Assembly (NCBI GenBank): GCA_036785705.1
Contig: JAWUZG010000016.1
Span: 2,418,001 to 2,482,000, forward strand
Source: Acanthornis magna
Lineage: Eukaryota > Chordata > Aves > Passeriformes > Acanthizidae
Length of the DNA stretch: 64,000 nucleotides
Direction: 5' to 3'
Shown here: piece by piece, positions 38,001 through 52,400 of the stretch
How the letters are laid out: every line of letters begins with the position of its first letter
How positions within the stretch are numbered: the first letter of the stretch is position 1
The notes under the pieces: model-generated
Told to the model about the DNA's origin: nothing
Seen by the model: only the letters and a program-made list of their open reading frames with translations
The model's database searches: none
Translations under genes and position numbers: made by a program

Positions 38001-41000
38001 CTTATATGGGAGAGCTGTGCCAGGGCTGTGAAAAGCCATATATGTCTTAACTCTTGTTCTGTGTAAAGACAAGTATCTTGTCCATTTCCCACTGGCACTG
38101 ACTGCATTTAAAGCTTTTTAGAGGGCCTGTCATTGTGCTGTCCATGCTGCTAAGGCACGGACAGACAGTATTCTGTTCTTAAATCCTGCTTTGAAAATTT
38201 CCTCATAATACGTCCCTAGAAGAAATTTCTGGTTTGTTTGTTTTGATTAGCCCTTTGGCTGTGGCTGGATGCCCAGTCATGGGCCAGAATCAAACTGGCT
38301 GAGTACCAACACAGGGCAATTTGCAGCTCCTTGTAAGCAACTTCAGTTCATTTTGGCCATGCCTCTGCAGCATTTCCCAGAGCCAGTCATCTGTGCTTCA
38401 GCTGATTGGGGTGCAAGCTGAACTCTGACTTGCCTGGCTGAGCCTGCCAAGAAAAGCATTAGCTAAGCAGAAACAGTGTGTGGCTAGGGGCAGAGGTGAG
38501 CATGCATTAAGTATCTACATCTTGATACTGAAAGGATGCAGCTACAATCTAAACAGGGTAAAGGGGACCGAGCAGACAGACAGCCGCCTGAGGTGACCCA
38601 GGAGTGCATGCCACGCTGCTTGCTGAGAAAGGCCTCTTTGTCTCCCTGCATTATGCCTGCCCATTTTGACTGAGATGCAAAACAAATGCAAGAAACCAAA
38701 CGATATGGCCTTGATGACATTCTTCTCTTTCTTGGCATTGGTTTGTTGTGCTTAGAAAGGCCTTGAATGTGTTGGACCATAGCGTGTATCTCTTCCCCAG
38801 GCGAAACAGAGATATTTGTGCAGCTGGCTTGCAGCTCCCCTCTGCTTTGTATGCAGGCTAGGGGATGGAGATGGTGTCTGAATGCTGGGGCACCTTTTCA
38901 TCATGAGAATTCACAGCTCAATCACAGATGAGAGACAGGATACAGATACTCAAATTCTTTGTCTTTGTTTAGGAAGAAGCGAGGAGCAAAGGTGAGGAGG
39001 AGACCTTTAACCAACACCTACCCCTTTATCACAGGTTGTTGTCTACCAGTATTTGTATTGTTTCCCTATTCCCATTTAGATTACAGCTTGACCAGTGTGA
39101 CCTGGATTTTCAGACCTTATTTTGAACACAGCTAATGCAATTCTTGCCTTGGATGAAACTGTGCTGTGTCCATGAGTATCTCTCAAAGAGACAGGGGAGT
39201 GTTTCTTATCAGTTTTAGAGGGATAATCTTACCAGAGTTCTTGTACTTCATCTGTATATGTGCAGTTCCTTTTTGTTGTGACAAGGCTTTACCACTTTGA
39301 TAAATTACTCCTGCCACAGGCTATTGATAACATGATAAAATAGACTTCACTTCGAGATACAACTGGTTTTCTTTTCATACTGTCTTTCATATCTATCTCT
39401 GCACTGGTAAAATGGTCAGATTGTGGAACTTGAAGTTGTAAGTCAGAATATGAGAGATACCAGTTCTGTACTTCCCTGAGCTTTGACAGAATAAAAAAGT
39501 TTGGATGTACAACTTGACTTCTATAACTACCAAATGCCTGTTTGGCAAAATAGTTTTCTTGAATGGCATGCCCCAGTTCTGGATTCAGCTTGGCACTGTT
39601 TGTGGGGCTGTTTTGCTGGAAGAGATAGCTTCCTCCTCCTGCAGTGGGTTCAGATCCAGCCAGGAGACATGGTGGGTGTTGGCCTGCAGTAGCAGTCTTA
39701 GCATTCCTGGCTGCTGTTAGGGAAAGGCAATTGGAGCAATGTAAATGCTTATTTCTTTTAGTTGCCCCCTACTTCGGTGTCCAGTAGTGACAACCTCTGA
39801 GCCCACTGGCCTGACAGTAGCTTTGGTCACTTTTGGAAATTTGGGACTATGTGGACTCAAAACCTCTTCCTTTTCATGAGAGGGCTGAGGTAAGCCCCAT
39901 GTCTGAGCTCCAGTCCTGTGTCTTACTTGAATCTTTCCCATTTCCCATTAACTGTGGAGCTTTAAAAGTTAAACAGCAAGCCTCTTCAGACTCTCTTCTT
40001 TCTTTGTTACTCTCATGTTCGTTCTCATTTCAGGTCCCTAAGGGGAAAACCAAATGTCATTTGCAGTTCACTGCTGTGTGTAACATTTATTGCCCCCGTC
40101 TTACTCTCTTTCAGAGCATGAACCCAACCAACCAGCTTCTTATCAGCTTGACAGGCTGTGACTGTTGTCCTGGTGACTGGTGTAGTTGCAATATCATCAT
40201 GTACAGAAGGCAGAGAAAGAGATGCCTCAGTATGTGGGTGTAGCTGTGTGTGCACATGACATGCCAGGAAGTCGCTGGGATATGTGAAGATAAGATCCAA
40301 GTCTTGGGCTATGTATGTGAAAGATGAAGCAAAAACAAAATGGAGAAGCATGCAAAGTTAATAGCTATAAGAGAAGTAATGGGGCTGTGTGTAGGAGTTG
40401 CAAATGCTCTGTAGTTCTCAGCATCTGATCTATATACCTGTAATTTAGTGCATTTGTATTTGAGAGATACTTGCCTGCCAGCCTGCAGTCTTTTTCTACC
40501 CACTCCATCTCTCCCATTTCTTACTTAGGTTTATGGACATGAGAAAGAATAATGTTAGTAACACTTATGAGTCACGTTTTCCGTCCAGACACACCATGCT
40601 TAACCCATTCATACGCATGTCCTTGTACAGCATCAACTCCAGTTTGCTAATTACTCACATGAATCAATCAGACTGTTTTTTACAGTGCCCTGTCACAGAT
40701 TATCTCCTAGGTGCTAACAGAAAGCCCTGCTTTGAGCAGCATATGATCCAAATGGATGCCAAGGAACAACAGATGGAAAGAGATGGGTAAGGGAGCACAA
40801 AGAAATAGTGAGACATCATTACTCAGCACATAGGCAATGGTGTCAGCACACCAGCTGCCTAATGTTTGGGACAGCTTTTGCAGGCTACGTGGTGTGTTCT
40901 TGTTTTAGTGTTGGCTGTTCATGTAAATATCGTCAGCTTTCAGCCATTGAAGAAAATGTGGGGTGGGGTAACCTAGATAAAAGAGTTCCTGGCTAGTACA

Positions 41001-44000
41001 GGCTACATATTATTCAGGGGATAAGAACTTATTCAGGTCTTCCACAGGTGAAAGGATCGTAAAAATTCTGCCAGCTTCTGTGCTGAGTGGGGATAGCTTT
41101 AACCCACTGAGGTGAAAGTGGGCCACAGCCCAGGGGCTTGTGCTCCATGTGTGGTGCCATGGTGCTGTAGCTGTGATTGCTGTGGAGAGGGAGTGTCTGG
41201 TTAATCCCCAGCCCAGCTAATCTTCCATGGCTAATTGGCAATTGAATACGTTTGGTTTACTGTAAAATCTGGACTTTCTGAACACTCATTACCGAGTATA
41301 ACTCCACAGTCATCAACTGAGCTCTGCACTAGATGCAAAATCAAGGGAAGACATGTCTGATCTTCTGCCTGTCTTGTTTTGCTCATATATCTATGCCCTC
41401 AGCATTGCCCTTGCCTGGGTTTGCTTATCTGTGACCTCCAGAGGCCTTGCAGCAGATAGGATGCTCTGCTAGACCTGCCAAATCTCTGCTCACATCTGTG
41501 TATTCCAAACAGCCTATGTGGGGGGCATTTCAGCAGGACACATTGCAGGCAGGAGCTGATGCAGCAGATCTGTCTCCTCAAAGGCAATGCTTCAGGACAT
41601 GCTGTGTTTCAGGGGTGGTCACTAGGGAGAAGGGATAGGCCTGTGAACAGCATTAGTCAGACCCTGTGCCAGGACTCCTGGTGGGATGTGCCACATCTTC
41701 TGGCTGAAAGATCAGAGCTCTGATGACTAACGAAGAGAGGTTTAAATATATTGTGGGATGGAGCTTCTGTCATGTAAAATGCATGGTGCTGGCAGGCCAT
41801 TTTGAAATGGATTATTCTCTCTGAAAAAGACACAAAGTCTTCATTTCATGTTTATAAAAATTAAAAAAAAAAAAAAAAAGAGAAAGAAGGGATATTTAAA
41901 GAATTAGTTGAATGTGGATGTTAGATTTTGGACTTGCTCTCCTAGCAGCTTTGTACTGGAAAGACACATGCACATTCCCATGAGGGAACATAGCAGTGAG
42001 GGGAACATCACTTTGGTGAGAGGAGGAGAGGAATAGAGGAGTTGCATTTCTCACCTCTGCAACACCTTCAGCTTCTGGGGTGGCTCCATGACCTTCAGAG
42101 ACACCGTGCATGCTGCTGGTGGGCTACAGAGCAGGCCTGCACCAGCTCTCCTGTTACAGTGCAGCTGATAACCTGGCTCCCGTTACACCTTTCCTTCTGC
42201 TTTTTGGTGGCCTGCCTGCCTGTGCCTATTGTCCTGCACTCATTAGTACTTCTTCTGTTACCAAGATCAGACTGTTTTCCTTGGGCCACTCATAACTCTC
42301 ATGGGTGTTGTGAATACTGAAATTTCGAAGGGACTTGTGAAAGTCCTGTGTACCTTGAGCTAGTAAGGCATGATTATGTAGTCCTTCCTTTGTAACATGA
42401 GTTCTTCCTCTAAAGGGAAGCCAGATAAATGAAGAAGAAGCTATTGTTTGTTGTTGTTACAAAAGGCTCTTGAGCTAAATGGGACTCTGGCACCAACCAC
42501 TAACTGCGTAATTTCAGGAGTGTAACTGAAATGGCTGGAAATCTGTTTTTGCTACTAATGAGTGCAGTGAATAATTGCTGCTTTCAGTTCTTTTTCAAGG
42601 CAGTATTAGCTTGCTGGTTTAAACGATGAGATAGAGAATGCCTGTGTCAGTGACTGATTAAGTATATGTGGATTAATTGATCCCTCAAAAAATATGGTTA
42701 CACAAAATTCAGTGCAACATCATATGCGAGATATTGCAGGTTATAGGTAGCAGAGGTGATCTGTGTGCAAGTATTACATGAGGGATGGGAAAAAAAAAAG
42801 AAAATTTGGGGCATAAGAAGCTGTCTTTATAATGTTTGTCCCAAACCACTGGTTTTCCTGGGAGCCATATTAGAAACGTATGGCATATCAATGTTAGATG
42901 ATGATGTAGTGAAGCATGGCTAACCCTCCAGCCAGCTTGTATCAACCCGGCCATTCCAGCTTTCAGAATATGTCCCATGTTCTTAAAACACCCCTGAGAA
43001 TCCCTGAATATCATTCTCACTCTTTGTCTCTTAAACACAGAGTTGAGTTCCCATGCTGTTCCAAGTGTAAGAGGGCCTGCCCTTTCCCTGTTAATTTGTG
43101 CTGCATCTGTTTGCAGGAGAACCTGCTGTTTCCTGCCCTGTGTGGAAGATGTAGTTTGTGTAGCTCCATCTGCAGTGCGTACCTGAAGCTCTGTGACAGC
43201 ATGGTCTTGCTGGAGAAAGAAATGTTGTTTGGAGTTTGGAAGCTGAGCTGGATCTGCTCCAGTTGTCTTTGTCTCTGCCTGTGTTCTTTCTTTTGGTCTT
43301 GTTTCTTTCTGCAGGTACCTAGATGGTACCAGTTACCTGAGGGAGGTAGGATGCTTGGGATGGGACCTCCAGGGCTTGAGATCAATTGCAAAGAACAGAT
43401 GAAAGCACCTTTAATGAATTTTAGTGTCTGCAATGTGTTGGTGGTGCCAAAGAGGCACTTGAGACCCCAAAAGGTCCCTAATTCTGGTGTAGCAGGTCTT
43501 GGGCAGAGACAGAAGCAGAAAAGGTGTCAGCAAACACCAGACTCTCCCAGCCAGCTTAACCTCTTCCCTTTCTCTGTGGCAGGAGAAGATTGTCCCCATG
43601 CTTTCATCCTCTCAGCAGCAAGTTCCGATGTCCCTTGCTCAGCTTTGAAACCCCGAACCAGAAGTGTTTCCCAGCTGTGCAGAAGCTCTGGGCTGGTGGT
43701 GGTGTTCTGGGGAGGTGGGCAAGGAGGATTCTATGTGGAGCTTCCCTCCTGCTGAGGTGACTCACACTAGCAAGCAACTTGTGCCTGTTCCATTGCTCGA
43801 TCTGCAGCCCATCACGGCCGTGACTCAGCAGCCATACAGCTGACCTGTGCCCTCCCAGACCATATACATCTGGCTTTTTCATGGCAGTGGAAAGTCAGAA
43901 GACCCCGTGGGCCTGGAGACAGGTTCCTGGAACTCTTTGTTGTGGTTAATTTTTGGAAATTTAGGCTGTGGTTCATCTGCTCTGACGTACACATATCAGT

Positions 44001-45061
44001 GCCTGAGCTACTCATTCTGAGTTCCTTCTGCTGCTGATGAAAAGAATGAGGCAGTGCTGGTGTGCTGCTTGACTGGCCTATTTTAGATGTCTGCATTCAT
44101 TTGAGAGGAAAGACACTGCCTATTCCTGTGTCTTTTTGCTGCTTATAGAAGCAGTCCAGGTTATCCACAGAGATGTACACTTCTTCACACTGGCCATGCA
44201 CCATTAGTGGAAGGACTCACCTCCTCAGAACTGGAAAGTCTAATGACTTAAGCACTGGATTAAGTCATTAACAAAAACTCTGGATTCCCCAGATAAGCCA
44301 GCTGAAAGCCAGGCAAGTAGAGACGTGGACACAGAAGGTCCCGTCTCTTGGGGCCCTCTCCCTGGCTTGTTTGATTGATGGACATCTGTCAGGGTTGTGA
44401 CCACTAACCTGCTGAATGAAAAGCTGGTGCAAGATTTTGTTTCCTTTATTTGTTTTGTTTGTGCCAAGGAGGTAAGAAGAGCTCTCAGAAAATAAACTTG
44501 AATCTCTGGACAGATTTTCTGTTCACTGAACTGGGCGCTCCTGCTCACTTTTGTCTGGTTGCTGAGGTCTTGGGTATACACTTTCAAGTGTTGTGAAGAC
44601 AGGCGTTTTCTACTATCCTTCTAACTCTGCCTGATTCCCCATCTCCCATAACCCCCAGCATCTTTTCTGCTCTATATCCTCATCCCTTGTTACCTGCGTC
44701 ACTATCTTGCTTCTTCATAGTCTCTCTGCGCTCCTGTCTGGTTTCGTTTGCTCAGTACTGCCTGTGCTTTGTTTCATTGACTGCCAAGGCATGCGACCTG
44801 CAAGGTCTCTTGATAGTCTGACTTTGCCTTTTAAAAAGAGGCCCAAGATCTCAGCAACCTACCCAAAGAACTAAAAAAACAAACCACCCCAAACAAGAGA
44901 GACAGGAAAATATACAGTGGATCTTTCTGTGTGCTCATAAATAAAAGTCAGACAATCACATGGTTTTCTAAAAATAACACCCACAGCAAGTGTTTTGGTA
45001 GGAATAATACTGACCTAGTTTGCATGTTGCCCACATACCAAAAAAAAAAAAAAAAAAAAAA

Positions 45062-45292
45062 ATTGGTGAGGCAAACCCATTGCCTGATGGAGTTCAGCAT
45101 TTGCTGAACCAGATCTGAATTGAGAGGTGGTTAAAGAGATATTATAGTCTCTTCTTTGGACAATACTCTCAGGCACATGGTGTGACTTTTGGGGATGTCC
45201 TGTGCAGGGCCAGGAACTGGACTCCTTGGGGGATGATTCTTGTGAGTCCCTTCTAATTCCATACATTCCACAATTCTGTGGTTCTTGGTGGG
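45062..45292 (+). mobile_element. CR1 LINE fragment, 3' end
   Basis: Diverged CR1 3' region in sense orientation: GAGAGGTGGTTAAAGAGAT, then a segment ending GTCCTGTGCAGGGCCAGGAA and ACTGGACTCC, followed by GTCCCTTCTAATTCC and a decayed ATTCTGTGGTTCT tail that matches the characteristic CR1 3' octamer repeats. A 21-nt A run lies immediately to its left and is not part of a CR1 end. Confidence 0.85.
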
Positions 45293-46130
45293 CCCTCTGG
45301 AGGTTTCAGAGAGGGGCTGGGGGAATGCTTACTGGCAGCATGGCCCATAGCAGTCACTTGCCTTCTGTGTGGGCTGGATGTGTAAGCTGCACCTGTGTGG
45401 TGCAGTCAGTGAGGGTCCACATATGCAAAATCCTCAGTCTGGGATGCTCCTGTCTGGAGAATGGGGAAATATCTCTGTGGTCTGTGGACCTGAATTTGTA
45501 GATGTGAGTTTAGATTTCTGTCTTCATCTGCGGGGCATATTGAAACATTTTGATATTGAAGGAAACCACTCTTGACTGCCCAGCTCCTGCCCACCCCAAG
45601 GACTCAGTCTGTGCTCCTGTCCTTGTCCCTGTGGCCAGCACTGCAGCATAGCCCTGGGGCAGAAGCGGTACCTTGAGGGACATGAGAGAGCTGTCTGTGC
45701 TTGCCAGCTCCTTCTCATCCTGAGGGGATGTTGTTCAAGTGCTGGCCTGGACCTGGAACTGTTCTCTGTGGGCAGCTCAGCATCAGTGACAACAGTGACA
45801 GCAGCCATAAAGGGCTGGTATCAAGGTAGCATCCCTCACAGTCCCTCACAGATGGACACCTTGGATTTCCTGGAGATTACCCTTGGAGATCACCGATCTT
45901 GTGAGTATTATTGGTTGATATGTAAGGTTACTGAGACAGGCATGTGGAGGGGCCTGACAAGATCTCGGAGAGATGAGGGCAAAGTGGATCAGCAGCAGAG
46001 GCAGGGTGAAAAGGTCCTTTCCCCAGGGCTGACCCATCTTCCTGTCCCTCTGAGCCTACCACTATCTTTTTGAGTGCCACAGGATGGGCTTTCCGTGCAT
46101 TGAAGAACTGGCAGAAACAGAGGTGTCCTG

Positions 46131-46166
46131 CTCACCAGTAGGACATGGCTCACCAGTAGGACATGG
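46131..46166. repeat. 18-bp perfect tandem duplication
   Basis: CTCACCAGTAGGACATGG occurs twice in direct succession, with both copies identical, so the duplication is recent or the two copies have been homogenised. No gene overlaps. Confidence 0.95.
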
Positions 46167-49077
46167 CATTGCCCCATTGAGGCCTCCCTATCTTCCCAGG
46201 GGTGACGGATGTGCAGAGTCTGCAGCTGGATCCCACCACGACCTGGCAGCGTGGGGCTCAGCAGACCTCGCTGGCTCATTTCCTCTTGGCTTGATGTGAA
46301 GCAGCAGTCCTTGATCCAGCCCAGCCTCGCTGCCGGCGGGAGCTGCCTCCGAGCTGCCGGAAAGCTGCAGGTGGCTCCGGAGTAGCAAGCTGGCCACCCT
46401 GTTGTGCGGTCGTGTCCTCCACAGCCTTGGCACATCTCAGCCTCTCCACAGAGCCGTGGCTGCCTGGCCTGTCACGTGTGCTGTAAGGAGGGCTGTAGCC
46501 CTTTCCAGACTCTGAAATAAGAGCAGAAGTGTGTCTGGGAGTGCTTTGTGGGGATATGGATAAAGCTTTTATGGCAAACGGATGCCATCGTTTTCCCTTA
46601 AGATTATATCCTCTTTCTTTTTTTTTTTTCACGTCTCTCATGATAAGCGATACATGAATTTCTGACTCTGAGCAGCCTTGATGCTGGGAAATGCTCCCAT
46701 TCAAGCAGAGAATCTAGGTCAGCTGCTCATAAGAATAGATCAAGCCTTCATTGAATGCAGTGGACAGACCTTCAGCGGGATGGGTTTTCCCCTGGCTTGT
46801 TTTGTTCAGAGTGAGCTCTAGAAGTTGACAGGCATTTTGTGGACAGTAGCTATAACATCATGCCAGCAAGCTCGATGTGGGCATTACTGGATCAATGCAT
46901 CACAGGGGAAAATAAATATGAAGAGGTATTAATTGTGATTTAAATTTTTTTTAACCTAAGATAGGGCACTCAGTAATGAAGATCTGTATCTATGATCAAG
47001 AGGATCTGATTCGTGAGAACATACATTATAAAATGGGATTTGAACTTTTTCTCTGATTCTGCACCTATAAATAACTGCTCTTACGTATGGTATCTAATTA
47101 TTTAATTGTATATGCAGATGAGATAGTAATTTACATGCTGTCATCAATGATAGCAACTAATACCACTGGCAGTTATTTCCAGGCACATATGGTAATGCCA
47201 AAGGTTTTAAATATTAGTCAGTACCCGCCATACATATGAATATCTCTTCCCATCTCTTCCTTTTGAAAACATTAGAATAAATTAATAATCACAAGGTGCA
47301 TCTGCTTCCTCTTGGAACTAGTTGCACTACAGAAGATCTGTTATATTGTATACTTTAAAATTATAGTCCAGCTTGGAGTTCCTGATTTAGCTGGGTGTGA
47401 TGGCTCCTTGAGACTGGGAAGGATGAGGAAAGAAAATGTTAATATGCTTTTTCTCCATTTTATTTACATATGCAGAGGGTGGGGGAAGGCAGTTGCAGAC
47501 ATGTAGGACTCAGATCCCACTTGTAAAAAGTCTGATCCATAGACATTTTTATCCAGAAGGTATTTTACAGCTCTTTGGCCTTGCTTTTTTGTAGACAAAT
47601 TGTTACCCACGGTAAGGTTAGTCGGAATCAGGGCTATGGAGTGCCTTGTTCATCTTCTTATCCTCATCAACAAAATCAGTGCAGTTCTCTTTTTCCTGAT
47701 GTAAAACAGATTTTGAGCATGGTAGCCTATATTTTTCCTGCCATTTTACCCATTTTGCCTACCTAAGGTATATTGAACTGTGAGAAGTGTGGTTATAGCC
47801 AAGGAGACCTCAGTGAACATATAACCATTATTTGGCTTGGAACCTCCACATTAAAACCTCATGCAGAAAACACCATTAATGACCCATTTATTCAAACAGA
47901 CAAGCTCCAAGGCAGCTGCCTGAAAATCCAGGGATTCTGTGCTGTGTCAAGATCAGCTGTATTAACCTGGTTTGCAGTCTGTGTGATTTTCAGAGGTTAT
48001 TGACTCCAAGGCATTTGTTGTCGTGTAGTCATGGAGTGTACAAACACCACTCTGCAGCACTATTTCCTGCTCACTAAACAGATGTGTACAGTTAAGAGGT
48101 TGAATATTCTCTTTGAAACAAAAGGAAATTGTCAGTTACTTAAATCCTTGTTGGAATGTGGCCTTAATGCTCTTTTTTTATTCATTTTCAAGAGTCGTGG
48201 CTCTTGACAGCCAGTAAATAATATGTGCTGGAGATGTAAGGTCATAACAATGCAGATAACGTGCTTGTTCATGATGGAAAAAAAATAGTGATTCCTTTTT
48301 AATTTGCTCGATAATTTAGAAACATCCTTACAAGTCACCTAATTTTGGTTCCTCGAGGACCACATCTTTCTCCTTTGCAGGGAGAATCTTTCCATGAACG
48401 ATGAAGGCGGCAGAGTGGCTGTGAAGGAGGCGGCAGAGGAACAGTGCCAGCGTGCTGGCAGTTGGTGCTGTGCAGCTCTCGGGAGCTGGGGTAGTGTCTC
48501 TGGATCTTTATATAGCACTCCCTCCACTCTGCTGAGACGTGGGAAGCAACAGAAAAATGAGATACATCCTGATACTGACAGCAGATGAATGCATTACAAA
48601 TACTCTTCCCTTTCCTTTACCTTGCCTATTCCTGATGCCTCCCACCCCAGGTTTTGCCCACTTCTTATTTTCTTGGTATTTCTTTCATTCCTGTAAGAGA
48701 AGAGTGGGTCAGAAAATGTTGAAGACTCTCAGGCAGCTTCCACATCGTGAAACAATGTTGAATTTTCTGGTGCCATTTCTGTTCTAAATGCTTTTCTGGT
48801 TTTGGAAGAAAACCCAGTGATGCAGCGTAAATGTTTTATCACCATGTATTTGGAAAGCCTGCTTTATTCAGCCTGAACTGATGCTAATAAAATTTTAATG
48901 CTTCTCTTTGTGCTCATGCGGAGTTCCTCCCCAGGGTATTTTTCTGAAGTAGTTTCAGAGGATGATTAGCTCTCTCCTAGGACCGTCTTGGGTGCCTCTT
49001 TCTGTAGCAAGTCTCTCACTGTAGCTAGCTAGCTCCAGTGCTGTGATTGCAAAAATCTTTCAAAAATGACCTTCTAA

Positions 49078-49124
49078 CATTTGGCATCTGTCATTTGGCA
49101 TCTTCTGTCATTTGGCATCTTCTT
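49078..49124. repeat. Short tandem repeat, CATTTGGCATCT(TCTGT) x3
   Basis: Three successive copies of a 14-17-bp unit that differ only by a TCT insertion. Confidence 0.9.
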
Positions 49125-49371
49125 GGATATACTGAGCTTTACCAGGGCTACTGGCTAAACCAGGTTCCTGCTCACTGTGGGGTGGGAAGGGAGTTCTTGC
49201 TCAGGCTGTCCAGAAGTGTCAACAGGAGATGCTTGGTGCTGATCATTTCTGAAGATTAGGTGTCAATACAGAAGCTGAACTCTTCTACCTCCTCACCTAA
49301 ATAACCTGTTCAGCCATGAGGATAAGGGCCCTGAGTTGTGTTGTCAGTATACCCTACCCCATATTAAGAAA

Positions 49372-49470
49372 TGTACTAATATATTGATATATTACTGCTT
49401 TATGTATTAATATGTTGGTGTGGTAATATATGAATATATATTCATTTGAATATATTAATATATCAATATG
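49372..49470. repeat. AT-rich block with palindromes
   Basis: About 100 bp of ATATT-type sequence. It includes the 14-bp perfect palindrome TGAATATATATTCA at 49431-49444 and further imperfect inverted copies. It is prone to cruciform formation. Confidence 0.75.
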
Positions 49471-52400
49471 CCCCATCCAATAGCCCCTTTGGCAGTGCAG
49501 GTGCATAGGACATTCCTGCCTTAGTTTGTAGCCAGACACACTTGCAGTGAATTGGAGTTGAGTGGAGAAACAGTTGAGTTTTGATATTGTGTTAATATTG
49601 AAATGTGCCCAGCTCCTGTCAGAAGTCTCGGGGTGTCCTGGCAGCTGATCTGTAGTTATGATTTTTAGCCTCCAGATGGTGTCTCGCAGATGTGCCTATG
49701 GAGCCCTGTCAGTATTCTGGGGGTGAAACACTGGAGACTGGAATTTACACAATCACTGGCCTCTTGTGGCAGAAGAAAAAGCATGCAAATGATGTCATGT
49801 GAATTTTCAGTCCCAAGTCTCTGCATATGCTGCTCTGTGTAGGGCTGTGGGTACAGATGTGTGTAGGAAGTTTCCTGTGAAGTTGAACCTAAAGTTTTTA
49901 TTGCTGGAAAGAATTGATGTAAAAATGCAGAGAGGAATCCTGTCAATCTAAGGCAAATGAAGAGACTCAAATAAAATTTTAGTCTTGTCTGTCCAAATTT
50001 AGATGGAATTTTCCTAACACAAACTTTCAAAAAAACCCCCCTCTTGATAAAATCATGGGTCATCTTGAAATGAGACCTGGTAGTGGTTCAGGTAAAGCAT
50101 TCTTCATGACACTGGCAAAAAATATCCATGATTTATTTTTTTTAAAAAGCTCTTTGCATTCCTAGGAGACCAAGCGGCATTTAAGTTGTAGATTTCCTTT
50201 GGCAAAGCTGCCCTTGGAGCCTTCCTTGGATAACTTCAGATAGCTCATAAGATTAGAAACCAAGCTGTTGGGTGATTGCTCTTCTAGGACATGACCAGAC
50301 TGGCATCCTACACCACTGTGTTGTTTTCTGTGGCAGAAAACTTTATTGAAAATGAAGTTGCTGCTCCAAAAGTATTGCCTTAGTCTTCTCTAACTATTGG
50401 ATTAAGATATTGTCAATGAAAGGATTTTTAGGGCTGCTTCAAACACCCCTATTGTTCGGCTCTCTACAGTTCATCTTCAAAATTTTGGGGATTGTGTGTT
50501 TTATTTATTTATTATTACTACTATTGCCATTGTTGTCAAAAGGGGAAGCATCTTCCTTAAAGCAATACTTGTTTCATTCTGAAAAGAAAAAACAGAATTA
50601 GGCAAAATCCCCAGGAATTAGCTAAAAATGTTCTAAAGGAACAACAAAGTAGGTTACTAATTAAGTGAAAATTGAGGTCAGTTCGAAATGGGGTCCTCAC
50701 AATCAGAGGGAAAACAGAGGCAGTGCAAAATTTTATATCACATCCAATGTTTTGTTTCAGTGTTTAGGGCAGGGAAAGGAGCAGTATGCAATTCTTTGGG
50801 GAACATGTCCTTAGGACTTTGGTGTGGTTGCTGAAAGTGCTGAGACCATGCAGCCTCTCTGTCAATCCATCTGCCTGTCCTCTCCTCATAAACCAAATTC
50901 CTCCCGTTTCAGACAAATCCAGAGAAGGACAGAAGTTTCAGATTAACGTCTTCAAAATGGGATAAAAATCAGTGGCTAAGCAGAGAAAAGCTACTCAAAC
51001 AAACACACTCAGGAAGAGAAAGGAAAAAGCTTCCTTCTTTCCCTTTTGCTCCAAAATCTGTGGCCTGTTTGGGATAGCACAGATCTCAAGAGGTGAGAGG
51101 TTGCAGCCTGGGGCCAGGAGTCACTGTAGGGAAGCAGCTTTGTTTCATCTGTTGCTATAGGAGAGGGTGCCTCTATTAAACATTTGTGCTGCTTTATTTG
51201 CTCTTGCACAAACACACACAGGTTATCTGGAGAGTACAGGGGATTTGGTGAGCAACAGAGGCAAGGAAACCATGTTTGTGTACCTTCAGACTTAACTCCC
51301 AGGTGGAGTCTCTAATGTGAAATAAAGGCTGAGTTCATGCTATGTTCTCTTCCTCAGCAGGGGCAGTGAAGGTCTATTCTCTCCTCAGACATGTGTGTTT
51401 ATGAAGTATGTAAGGATGTACTATTTTGTGTCAGCCACCTTCTGTCAGTTTGGTTAAAACTGGCTTTAAAATTGGTTAAAACTGACTTAAAATCCACTCT
51501 TGTGTATTAGGGCAGGGGATCATAATATACAGATACATTCAACCTCTGACTATGTTGCCTTGTGTCCTTAGGAAATAAGAATGATATCACTTTCCACAGG
51601 ATGATAAACATCTAACTGTGCATAATAGACAAAGTCACCTCTTGCATATGACCGTGGTGGCAATGCCAGCTGCAATGTCAAATGGGAGGGGAAGGTGCTT
51701 TTGTTTTTTTTCTTTGTTGGTTTGTTTGTTTTCTCTCTCTCCAAAAAAACCTACCTTGCTTGGAATAGAGATTTGCTCTTTGATTGTTGATGAAATCAAA
51801 GATGCAGTGTGTGGGTGGAGGGATGCATCGTCAGACTACAGCATAGCTTCATGGAGTGGTTTTGCATGGATTTATATCCTAGGGAGTCAACATCTTTATG
51901 AGACATACTCTGTATGTTTTATCATCATAATTAATATTCCTTCCTGCCATGTTTCAGCCTTTAGTTCAAAGTGGTGGAAAGTACCAGCATGTTCTGGAAA
52001 AAAAAGAGGTGCAAAAGCTCTCTCTCCAGATACTGCAGATCCGCCTGCCTGTTAGGACCAAGTGCATTTCATATACCAGTTGCTACTGAGCACAAAGTTT
52101 CCATTGTCTATGCCTGACTGTGTTCGTGTAGTGTCCCTGCAAAGCAAGCAGGGGCATCACTGCATTGCTGGAATTGGAATATTAATGTAATTGGACTCTT
52201 GCAAAGTCATTTAATTTGTAGTGCTAGTAGTCTGACTTCATCCGATTAGCATCCAGACCAAACAGCTATTGTTCAAGTCAAGCACACAATCCACTTATTA
52301 TGAAGAGATTTTATCTATATAGGCAGAAGAAATGGGAAGCAGCAAGATAAAGAGTTAAGTCAACATGGAAACAATATAAAAATTTATCCAAGATATTCAC

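Noticed and set aside
45041..45061. A run beside the CR1 fragment considered as a retrogene or SINE tail
   Set aside because: CR1 elements do not end in poly(A), the run is on the wrong side of the fragment, and no processed gene sequence precedes it.
47773..48003. Frame beginning with a CEKCGYSQGDLSEHI zinc-finger-like segment
   Set aside because: It lacks the second histidine at finger spacing and any repeat of the motif, so it is a single chance match.
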